In this document: positions 24,669-34,700 of the stretch, piece after piece
Layout: the number at the start of each line of letters is the position of its first letter
Position numbering within the stretch: the stretch's first letter is position 1
NCBI RefSeq assembly: GCF_036327755.1
Contig: NZ_CP109596.1
Span: 5,518,001-5,582,000, forward strand
DNA: 64,000 nucleotides
Origin: Nocardia sp. NBC_01503
GTDB lineage: Bacteria; Actinomycetota; Actinomycetes; Mycobacteriales; Mycobacteriaceae
Reading direction: 5' to 3'
Position numbers and translations under genes: made by a program
The notes under the pieces: generated by a model
Database searches by the model: none
Told to the model about the DNA's origin: nothing
What the model saw: the letters and a program-made list of their open reading frames with translations, nothing else

Positions 24669-26369
24669 ATGCAGGATCTGAAGTGGGCTCGTGGACCCCG
24701 CACCCTGGTGGATATTGTGGCGGCCCGTATCGCGGAAACCCCGGCCCGAACCGCGTTCACGTTCGTCGGGCCGCGCGCGGCCGAGGATGTGATCGACTAT
24801 CGCGGTCTGGGGGACCGGGTGGCCGGGGTGGCGCGGCAGGTGCTCGCCGCGACCGCTCCCGGCGACCGCGTGGCGCTGTTGTGCCCGCCGGGTAAGGATT
24901 TCGCGTTCGCGTTCTACGCCTGCCTGGTGACCGGCCGGATCGCGGTCGCGGTGAGTCTGCCGTCCTCCACCCGGCAGTTGTCGACGCTGACCGGGATCAT
25001 CCGGGACAGCGGCGCGGTGGCGGCGATCGTGCCGCTGTCGGCGATACCGATCACCAGTGCCCAGCTCGGCGTTGATATTCGGATCATCGACAGCGATACG
25101 GCCGAACCGGGCGCGGAGTGGTCCGCGGAGCTGGAGTCGGCTCCCGGGCCGGACGATATCGCCTTCCTGCAATACACCTCCGGCTCGACCGGCACGCCCA
25201 AAGGGGTGGCGGTGCTGCATCGCAATCTGATGCGCAACCTCGAACTGATCACCGCCAAATGTGAACTCACCCCGGATATCTCGGTTGTCTCATGGCTGCC
25301 GCCCTTCCACGATATGGGCTTGATCCAGGGGCTGTTGCTCCCGGCCTTCCTCGGAGCGCCGGGCACCCTCATGTCGCCCATGACCTTCCTGCGCGATCCG
25401 CTCACCTGGTTGCGCGAGATCTCCCGCAATTCCGATGTCCTGGCGGGCGGACCCAACCTGGCCTACGGCCTGTGCCTCAAGCGGGTATCCCCCTCCGATG
25501 CGGCGGGATTGGACCTGGGCGGATGGCGCATCGCCTTCGCCGGGGCCGAGCCGATCGACCCGAACACCCTGCGCAGATTCGCGGATATGTTCGCGGTGAG
25601 CGGTTTTCGCGATACCAGCTTCGTGCCCATGTACGGCTTGGCCGAATCCACCCTGTACGTCAACGGTGGTCGCCTCGGCGTGGGCGCGACCTCGCGCCCG
25701 TTCGCGGTCGAGGAGCTCGAGCGCGGCACCGCCCGCGAGCACTCCGCGGGGCGCGAGCTGCTGAGTATGGGTCCGGTGGAACCGGATTCGACCGTCGTGG
25801 TCGATCCGGAGACCCGGGAGCGCTGCGCGCCGAACCAGGTCGGCGAGATCTGGTTGCGCGGGCCGAGCGTCGCCGCAGGGTATTGGAACAAGCCCGGCGA
25901 GACCGAGCGGGCCTTCGACGCGCGGATCGCGAACGAGGACGGTCCGGCGTACCTGCGCACCGGAGATCTCGGATTCCTCTGCGACGCAGAGCTTTACGTC
26001 TCCGGACGAATCAAAGAGCTCATGATCGTGCACGGGCGCAATATCTTCCCGCAGGATATCGAGCGCACCATCCTGTCCAGCCATCCGAGCCTGCGCCCCG
26101 GCGGCTGCGCTGTCTTCGCGGCCAGCATCGATGACGAGGAGCGCGTCATGGTTGTGCAGGAGCTGGCCGACGAGCCCGCCAGGGACGATACCGAGGCATT
26201 GGCCATCTCCATTCGCGACATCGTCAGCCGCGTGCACGCGGTCAGCCTTCATCAAGTCGTCTTCGTCGGAAAGGGCGAGGTACCCAAGACCACCAGCGGC
26301 AAGGTTCAGCGACAGCGTTTGCGCGAGCACTACTCATCGGTGACGGCCTTACAGGAGAGTGGTATATGA
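24669..26369 (+). CDS. Fatty acyl-AMP ligase (FAAL), lipopeptide starter loading
   Basis: A 566-residue ANL-superfamily enzyme that activates a fatty acid as acyl-AMP and hands it to a carrier protein. The P-loop-like A3 motif YTSGSTGTPKG is near residue 168, the FAAL hallmark WLPPFHDMGLIQGLLLP near 213, AFAGAEPI near 295 and the A5 motif PMYGLAESTL near 325. The FAAL character (WLPPFHDMG and its spacing) argues for acyl transfer to a carrier instead of CoA. The ATG at 24669 follows CGGAGG. It overlaps the carrier/monooxygenase gene by ATGA, which encodes the probable acyl acceptor. First gene of the lipopeptide operon. Confidence 0.93.
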   Translation: MQDLKWARGPRTLVDIVAARIAETPARTAFTFVGPRAAEDVIDYRGLGDRVAGVARQVLAATAPGDRVALLCPPGKDFAFAFYACLVTGRIAVAVSLPSSTRQLSTLTGIIRDSGAVAAIVPLSAIPITSAQLGVDIRIIDSDTAEPGAEWSAELESAPGPDDIAFLQYTSGSTGTPKGVAVLHRNLMRNLELITAKCELTPDISVVSWLPPFHDMGLIQGLLLPAFLGAPGTLMSPMTFLRDPLTWLREISRNSDVLAGGPNLAYGLCLKRVSPSDAAGLDLGGWRIAFAGAEPIDPNTLRRFADMFAVSGFRDTSFVPMYGLAESTLYVNGGRLGVGATSRPFAVEELERGTAREHSAGRELLSMGPVEPDSTVVVDPETRERCAPNQVGEIWLRGPSVAAGYWNKPGETERAFDARIANEDGPAYLRTGDLGFLCDAELYVSGRIKELMIVHGRNIFPQDIERTILSSHPSLRPGGCAVFAASIDDEERVMVVQELADEPARDDTEALAISIRDIVSRVHAVSLHQVVFVGKGEVPKTTSGKVQRQRLREHYSSVTALQESGI

Positions 26370-27655
26370 CATCAGCGGCAGACGGAGCGACCGTGCTCGA
26401 ATTCTTCGTGGAGTGGGCCGCACGGAGATTGGACAGAGAAACGGTCGATCCGGAGCTACCGCTGACCGCGCTGGGACTGGATTCGGTTCAGGCCGCGGAG
26501 TTGATGACAATTCTCGAGGATCGCTTCGATACCGAGATCACCGCCGAGGAGATCTTCGACGGTCTGACGCTCTCGGCCGTCGCCGAAAAGGTGAACCGGT
26601 CGACTCCGCCGCGCCCGGACGATATGAAGTTCAGTCTGCTGTTCTTCTCCAGCGACGCCCAGCAGCATGCCGACGGACGCTATCGGCTGCTACTGGACAG
26701 CGCCCGATTCGCCGATGCGCACGGCTTCGAATCCGTGTGGATTCCCGAGCGCCATTTCCACACCTTCGGCGGTCTGTATCCGAATCCGGCGGTGCTCGGC
26801 GCGGCGCTGGCCGCGAGCACCGAGCGGGTGCGGATCCGCGCGGGCAGTGTGGTGCTCCCACTGCATAATCCGGTGCGGGTGGCCGAGGACTGGTCGATCG
26901 TGGACAACCTGTCCAACGGTCGGGTGGATATCGCCTTCGCCACCGGTTGGAATGTCGATGATTTCGTGCTCGCGGACCGGAACTATGCCGATCGGGTGGC
27001 ACTCACCGAATCGGGAATGGCGGCGGTGCAACGGCTTTGGCGTGGTGAGTCGATCACGTTGCCCAATGGTGTCGGCGCGGACCGCGAGGTGCGGATCTTC
27101 CCGGCCCCGGTGCAGCCCGCGCTGCCGACCTGGCTCACCTGTAGCGGCGGTATCGAACGCTTCGAAATGGCCGGGGCGCTCGGGGTGAATGTGCTTACCG
27201 CGCTGCTGTTCCAAGAGGTGGATGAGCTGGCCGATAAACTGGCCGCCTATCGCAAGGCGCTCGCCCGCAATGGCCACGGTATCGAGGCGGGCACGGTCAC
27301 GGTCATGCTGCACACCTATGTCGGTGCGACCGACGCCGCGGTGCGCAAGACCGTCGAAGGACCGTTCAAGAGTTATCTCGAGGACTCCGTGGATCTGTGG
27401 CGGCGCGGCTCCGAGGCGCTGGAGAGTCTGGACGAGAAGTCGCGAGCCAAGGTGCTGGACTTCGCGTTCGAGCGCTATTACCGGAACAACGGCCTGTTCG
27501 GAACGCCGGATTCCACCCTGCCGATGGTACGGCGGCTGCGCGAGATCGGCGTGGACGAGATCGCCTGTCTGGTCGATTTCGGAATTCCCGACTCCGATGT
27601 GCTGACCGGGCTCGAATCTCTTGCCGCACTGCGTAAGAAGGCTTTGACCGCGTAG
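26366..27655 (+). CDS. Acyl carrier protein fused to luciferase-like monooxygenase
   Basis: A 429-residue fusion. Residues 1-80 form a carrier domain with the phosphopantetheine Ser at 40 (LGLDSVQAAEL). Residues ~86-425 form a flavin-dependent luciferase-like monooxygenase of the type found inside NRPS/PKS lines (MupA/Atu3671 group), starting MKFSLLFFSSD, with ESVWIPERHFHTFGG and VDIAFATGWNVDDF. The expected role is to accept the fatty acyl group from the FAAL and hydroxylate it while carrier-bound before transfer to NRPS module 1. The position of oxidation is not deducible. It overlaps the FAAL gene by 4 bp and ends 34 bp before the NRPS, so all three are surely co-transcribed. A free-standing ACP-monooxygenase protein is unusual because these domains more often sit inside larger enzymes. 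Confidence 0.9.
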   Translation: MTSAADGATVLEFFVEWAARRLDRETVDPELPLTALGLDSVQAAELMTILEDRFDTEITAEEIFDGLTLSAVAEKVNRSTPPRPDDMKFSLLFFSSDAQQHADGRYRLLLDSARFADAHGFESVWIPERHFHTFGGLYPNPAVLGAALAASTERVRIRAGSVVLPLHNPVRVAEDWSIVDNLSNGRVDIAFATGWNVDDFVLADRNYADRVALTESGMAAVQRLWRGESITLPNGVGADREVRIFPAPVQPALPTWLTCSGGIERFEMAGALGVNVLTALLFQEVDELADKLAAYRKALARNGHGIEAGTVTVMLHTYVGATDAAVRKTVEGPFKSYLEDSVDLWRRGSEALESLDEKSRAKVLDFAFERYYRNNGLFGTPDSTLPMVRRLREIGVDEIACLVDFGIPDSDVLTGLESLAALRKKALTA

Positions 27656-27689
27656 GAAGTATTCCCCGTTTCATCGATACAGGAGAATA

Positions 27690-30600
27690 ATGACCGGCGA
27701 TCGTTCACGTCCTTTTCCGCTTTCCGCTGCTCAGCAGGGAATTTGGTACGCGCAACAGTTGACCGGCTCGACGCCCTTTTCCAACGCACTCTGTATCGAT
27801 TTGCGCGGTGCTCTCGATATCGATCTGCTGATGGCCTCGTTCTGGCGCGGGGCGGGGGAGCTGGAGGCCGCCCGCCTGCGCCTGATCGAATCCGACGGCA
27901 CCGTGCTGCAGGTGATCGACCGGCCCCTGGACGAGCCGTTGCGACTGTTGGATCTGCGTTCGGAGCCCGATCCTATTGCCGCGGCGCGGGATTGGATGCG
28001 CGCGGAGTACAGCAACCCCGTCGATCTGCAGCGGGATCGGCTGATCGCGACCGCCGTGCTGCGTATCGACGAGGACCGTTGGTTCTGGTACGTGCGCGCC
28101 CATCATGTCGCCATGGACGGGCTCGCCGCCATGACCCTGCTGTCCCGGGTCGGTGAGCTGTACACCGCCGCCGTGGAGGGCCGCGAACCGGCGGCGGCCC
28201 GGAATCAGGGACTGGCCGAACTGGTCGCCGCCGACGAACAGTACCGTGACTCAACACGTTTCGAGACGGACCGGGAGTTCTGGCTCGAGCGATTGCGGGG
28301 GCTCCCGGCTCCGGTGAGCCTGGCGGACCGCAGTGCGCAGGCCGATGCGCATCCGATCTCGGTGAGCGGTGTGCTGCCCGCCGGAACCGGCGAGCTGCTC
28401 GACACCGTGGTCAAATCCACCTCGACCAATCCGGCCGCGGTCATGCTGGCGGCCTTCGGTCTCTTCCTGGGAAGGATGACCGACAGCGACGATATCGTGC
28501 TGAGCCTGCCGGTCTCCGCCCGCGTCACCACGGCCGCGCTGCGCTCGGGCGGCATGCTCGCCAATACCGTCCCGTTCCGAATCCTGTTGCGGCCGAACGA
28601 GACCATCGCTGAGCTGATCGGCGCGACACAGCAGCAGCTGATCGACGTCATGCGCCGCCAGCGCTACCGGCAAGAGGATATGTTCCGCGATATCGGCCGG
28701 TTGACGCCGCAGACACAGGTCTTCGGGCCGTACGTGGACCTGATGCTCTTCGATACCAAGGTCACGCTGGGGCCGATCGCCGGACACTGGGAGGTACTGA
28801 CTCCCGGACTGGTCTCGGACCTGTCGGTGAGCGTCTACTCCGCCGCGGGCTCGGGTGACACCTGCGTGGACTTCGTGGCCAACCACAACCTATATACCCC
28901 GGAAGACCTAGCGCGCCACCATGATCGGTTCCTACGCTGCTTCCACGAGTTCCTACGGGCGGCCGCCGATCCGGCGGGCCGGGTACGCGATATCGATCTG
29001 CTCGCCACCGACGAGCGGCAGCGGATGTTGCGCGAGTGGAACGACACCGCCGCACCGATCAGCCCGGACACCCTGGTGGATATGTTCGGACGGCAAGCGT
29101 CCACGGTCCCGGAGGGGACCGCCATCATCGACGGCACCCGATGCATCACCTACCGGGAGTTGGACGCCCGCGCGAATCAACTTGCCGCCGCGCTGGCCGG
29201 GCGCGGCGCGGGCCCGGAAAGCATTGTCGCGGTCGCACTTCCCAAGAGCATCGAGCTGATCACCGCGATGCTGGCCATCCTCCGCACCGGCGCGGCCTAC
29301 CTCCCGCTGGATCCGGCCTCCCCGCCCGAGCGGCTCACCTATATTCTCACCGACGCAGAACCCACGCTCGTGGTCGTCGACGGTTCCACCGCCGAACTGG
29401 TGCGCACCCCGGGTATCCCGCACCTGAGCATCGATCAGATTCCCGACGGCCCCGCCGCGCCGCCACGGCCCTGCCTGCGCCCGGACAATATCGCGTACAT
29501 CATCTATACCTCCGGTACCACCGGAAACCCCAAGGGTGTGGCCATAACCCACGCCAACGCGGTATCGCTCTTCGCGAGTACGCACTCGTGGACCGGTTTC
29601 GGCGCCGACGATGTCTGGACCTGGTGTCACTCACAGGCCTTCGACTTCTCGGTCTGGGAGATCTGGGGCGCGCTGCTCTACGGCGGCCGGGTGGTCGTCG
29701 TACCGCGCGAGGTGGCGTACGCCCCCGCCGAGCTATGGGATCTGGTCGTCGAACACGGTGTGACCATCCTCAATCAGACACCCTCGGCCTGCTACGCGCT
29801 GCTCGAATCCCGCCGCGCCGACGCCGGGCACTCCGATCTGCGGATGGTCATCTTCGGCGGTGAAGCCCTGGACCCCAAGCGCTTACAGCGCTGGCAGCCG
29901 ACCGGCGGCTCATCCGAGCCGCTGCTGGTGAATATGTACGGCATCACCGAGACCACCGTGCACGTCACCGGGGAGACGCTCACCCCACAGCATCGGCGCG
30001 GTGAGCTCGGCGTCAGCCCGATCGGCACTCCGCTGGCCAATCTGCGTGTGTACGTACTGGATTCGTGGCTGCGACCGGTGCCGGTCGGTGTGGCCGGTGA
30101 GCTGTATGTCGCCGGAAACCAGGTCGGGCGCGGCTATCACGCCCGGCCGGGCCTGACCGCGTCCCGATTCGTCGCCGACCCGTTCGCGAGCGGTGAAAGG
30201 CTCTATCGCAGTGGCGATATCGTCCGCTGGAGCGCGACGGGCGCATTGGAGTACGTGGGCCGCGGCGATGAGCAGGTGAAGGTTCGCGGCTTCCGTATCG
30301 AGCTCGGCGAGATCGAGACGGTACTCGCCGCCGAGGCCGCCGTGGCGCAGGTCGTGGTCACCACCTATCAGGCGGCCCCCGTGACGCCCGACGCGGCACC
30401 GGCCACCCAACTCGTCGCCTACCTCGTCCCCGATTCGCGATTCGCCCCGGTCGCGGCCAAATGCCTGGAGCTGCAACGCGATGGCGCGTTCGAGCCCGGC
30501 TGGCTGCACGAGCTGCCCAATGGCATGCCGGTCGTCGGCCGCAACCGGTCGAATATCGAATTCCTCTACGAGGAGATCTTCGAACGCGAGGAGTACTGCC

Positions 30601-31740
30601 ACGCCGGGCTGACCATTCCCGCGACCGGCTATATCGTCGATATCGGCGCGCATGTCGGCATGTTCTCCATGTACGCCAAACGAAAATCGCCCGCCGTGCA
30701 GATCTTCGCGGTGGAGCCCATGCCCGAGCTGCGCAGGATGTACGAGGCCAATTCGGCGCTGCACGATCTCGACGCCACCCTCATCCCGTACGGCATCGGC
30801 GCGGAGTCCGCGACCGACACCTTCACCTACTATCCGGAGATGTCGGTGCTCTCCGGGCGCGGCTCCGACAGCCGGGTACAGCACGAAATCCTGGAATCGT
30901 TCCTGCACAACGAATTACAGCAGGGTGAGAACCAGGATCTGGGGGAGAGCTATGTCGATCAGCTGATCGAGGACCGCCTCGACTACGTCCAGGTCGAGGT
31001 GTCCATTCGCAGCCTCTCGCACATCATCGCCGAGTACGACATCCCGCGTATCGATCTGCTCAAGATCGACGTCGAGGGCAGTGAACTCGATGCCCTGCGC
31101 GGAATCGAGCCGTACCACTGGCCGCTCATCGACCGCATGTGCATCGAGGTCCACGATGTGCGGGACCGCCTGGCGAGTATCGAACAATTGCTGCGCGCAC
31201 ACGGGTTCTCGGTGCACGCGCAGATCTCGCCGAATGTGATCGGTACGGACCTGCATATCGTCTACGCGGTCCGCGGCACCGCCCAGCTGGGTGCGCTCGG
31301 CATCGACGGTGAAGAGACAGATATTCTCGCCCGGCACGAAAAGTGGAGTGCACCGGCGTTTCTCGGAAAACTGCTGCGCGAGCGCCTCGCCGATCGGCTG
31401 CCCGGCTATATGGTCCCCGATGTGGTGATGCTGCTCGACGCGCTGCCGCTGACGGTGAACGGCAAGGTGGACAAGGCGGCCCTGCCCGAGCCGGTGGCGG
31501 CGCGCGCGAGCTATCGGGCTCCGGCCACGCCGGTCGAGCGGATTGTGGCCGAGGTCTTCGCCGACGTGCTCGGGCTCGAGCAGATGGGTCTCGATGACGA
31601 CTTCTTCGAACTGGGCGGCAATTCGCTCTCGGCGACCAGGTTGTCGGCGCGACTGGCCGAGGGCGTGGGTGTCCCGGTCGCGGTGCGCGATGTCTTCGAC
31701 CGCTCATCGGTCGGTGCGCTGGCCGGACTGCTCACCACGC
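27690..31740 (+). other. NRPS module 1: C-A(Thr)-[FkbM MT]-T
   Basis: The N-terminal C domain (HHVAMDG at ~137) should join the acyl chain to the first residue. A1 has A3 motif YTSGTTGNPKG at ~605. The specificity residues read in order are D-F-W-N-I-G-M-V-H, the classical L-threonine code. Between A8 (VKVRGFRIELGE, ~864) and A10 (NGKVDK, ~1257) lies an FkbM-type methyltransferase with GYIVDIGAHVGMFSM (~980), a VEPMPELRRMYEAN block and IDLLKIDVEGSELDALRG (~1121). FkbM enzymes are O-methyltransferases, so an O-methyl-L-threonine is predicted. The carrier reads LGGNSLSATR. Confidence 0.88.
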
Positions 31741-34700
31741 GGGTGGTGGACGCGCCGCTGACCACCACGGGTCTGCCGCTCGAGCCCCGGCCGCGCCCCG
31801 AGCGGATACCGCTCTCCTTTGCCCAGCAACGGATGTGGTTCGTGAACCGGTTCGCTCCGGAATCGGCGGCGTACAGCATTCCGATTGTGCTGCGCCTGCG
31901 CGGCGCGGTGAATACGGCCGCGCTCGCGGACGCGGTGTGGGATCTGCTCGGCCGCCATGAGGTACTGCGCACCAGGTATCCCGATATCGACGGGGTGCCG
32001 TATCAGTTTGTGGTGCCGTTGACCGAGGTGGCCGCCGCGGCGGAGATCGAGCTGACTCCGCTGCGGGTGCGGCCCGACCGGTTGGCGGCGGAGATCGATG
32101 CTGCGGTGTCTGTGGGTTTGGATGTGGCACAGCGTGTTCCGCTGCGCATCCGGCTCCTCGAAACCGGGCCGGACGATTTCGTCCTGCTGCTGGTGGTGCA
32201 CCACATCAATGCCGACGGCTTCTCGATGGCGCCGCTGGCCCGCGATCTGGGCGCGGCCTACACCGCCCGGTGCGCCGGACGGCAACCGGAGTGGGCGCCG
32301 CTGCCGGTGCAGTACGCGGATTACGCACTGTGGCAAAGGGAATCGCTCGGATCGGCGGATGATCCGGGGTCGGTACTCGCCCGCCAGCTCGGCTACTGGA
32401 CCGGTCAATTACGCGAGCTGCCCGAACTGCTGGAGCTGCCCGCGGATCGCCCGCGTGCGGCGGTGGCATCGTATCGTGGGGCCAAGTACGGCTTCGTCAT
32501 GGACGCGGGACTGGTCAGCGGATTGCGGGGGCTCGCGCAGGCGCGCGGGGTGACCGTCTTCATGGTGTTCCACGCGGCCCTGTCGATTGTGTTGTCGCGC
32601 TTGTCCGGCAGTGCCGATATCGCCATCGGTTCACCGCTGTCCGGGCGTGGTGCGGCGGAGCTGGATGATCTGATCGGCATGTTCGTCAATACCGTGGTGC
32701 TGCGCACCCGGGTGGACGAATCGGCCTCCTTCGCGGAGTTGCTGGCGCAGGTGCGCGGGGTGGATCTGGATGCGTTCGCCCATACCGATGTGCCGTTCGA
32801 ACAGGTGGTGGAGGCGCTGGATCCGGTCCGGAGTCAGGCATATCATCCGCTGTTCCAGGTCATGCTGGCCTTCCACAATCTGGATCAGGTCCGGCTGGAA
32901 CTGCCGGAGGTGACGGTGACCGCCTCGGGCGCGGAGACCGGTATCGAACGCTTCGACCTGACCTTCACGCTGACCGACGCACCCGATCGCAACGGTGCGA
33001 TTCCGGTCGAACTCGGTTATGCGACGGATCTTTTCGATGCCGATACGATCGCACTGCTGGTCGATCGACTCCAGCGGGTACTCCGCGCGGTCACGGTCGA
33101 CCCGGCCGTCGCGGTGCGCGATGTCGACCTGCTCTCGGCGTCCGAGCGGGATCTGCTGGTGCGCGAGTGGGGTCTGGGCGGCCTCGGCTCCCAGGACGGT
33201 GCGATGACACTGCCGGGGGTGCTGGCGGACGCGGTGGCCGCCGCCCCGGAGAGTACCGCGGTGGTGGACGGGGATCGGCGGCTCACCTATCGCGAATTGG
33301 ATGAGCGTTCGAACCGGTTGGCGCGGCACCTCATCGAGGCGGGCGTCGGCACCGAATCGGTGGTCGCGGTCGGTATTCCACGGTCACTGGAGTGGCTGCT
33401 CGCGGTGTGGGCGATCGCCCGGACCGGGGCGGCATTCGTCTCGGTCGATCCGGCGCACCCGCTTGATCGAAATCGCTATGTCTGTGCTGATTCGGCTGTT
33501 GCGGTGGGCATTACGCTCGACCGGTACCGGCCCGGGCTGCCCGCCGAGGGTATGTCGTGGCTGGTGCTCGACGACCCGGCCACGGCGTCGGCGATCGCCC
33601 GGTGCTCCGGTGCGGCGCTGCTCATCGCCTGCCGCGCCGCGAATACCGCCTATGTCGTTTACACCTCGGGTTCGACGGGTCGTCCGAAGGGTGTGGAGGT
33701 CACGCACGCCGGTATCGCGGCGGTGGTCTCCGATCATGTGCGGCGCTGCGGCGTGGACACCGATTCGCGGGTGCTGGGTGTGGCGGCGCGGACCTTCGAC
33801 GCGGCGATTCTGGAGCTGCTGCTGGCGGTGTCGCGGAGTGCGGCGCTGGTCCTTGCTCCCGCGGATGTCTATGGCGGACAACCACTGTGGGAGCTACTGC
33901 GCGCGCGGCGAATCACGCACGCGTTCCTGACCCCGGCGGTGGCCCTGTCCCTGGAACCGGTCGGCCTCGACGAGCTGCGCACGGTGCTGACCGGTGGCGA
34001 TCAAAGCTCACCGCAGCTGGTGTCGCGCTGGTCCGGTACCGATTCCGCGGGCGTGCGCACGGTGCACAACCTGTACGGTCCGGCCGAGGCCACCATCTGG
34101 GTGACCGGTGCGGAGTTGCCGCCGGACCGCCCCGTCTCCATGGGTTCACCCATCGCGGGCGCGGGCGTACTGGTCCTGGATCAGCTGCTGCGTCCGGTAC
34201 CCGCCGGTGTGATCGGTGAGCTGTATGTGTCGGGACCCGGTGTGGCGCGCGGATATCGGGGCCGGGCCGGATTGACGGCCGCCCGATTCGTGGCCGACCC
34301 ATTCGGCGCGACTGGGGGCCGGCTGTACCGCACCGGGGACCTGGTCCGTTGGATGTCGGATGAATCCGCTTCGGGCACAGGCACACTCGTTTTCGTAGGC
34401 CGCTCGGACTTCCAGGTGAAGGTGCGCGGTCAGCGCCTCGAGCTCGGTGAGGTCGAAGCCGCCCTGACCGGCCTGCCGCGCATCGCTCAGGCCGTGGTCG
34501 CCGTACACTCCCCGGCCGAGGGCGACGGAGTTCGGTTGGTGGCGTACGTGGTCGCCGCGGCGGGGTATGCGGTCGATCCGGTGCGCGTCAGGCAGGCGGT
34601 GGCGGACCGCCTGCCCGCCTACATGGTGCCGGACGTGGTCATACTCCTCGATGAACTGCCCCTGACCGGTAGCGGCAAGGTGGATCGGCGGGCGCTGCCG

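Noticed and set aside
23289..25220. 643-codon minus-strand open frame across the MFS and FAAL genes
   Set aside because: The plus strand carries clear MFS and FAAL motifs; the antisense product has biased Arg/Gln/Gly composition and no start signal.
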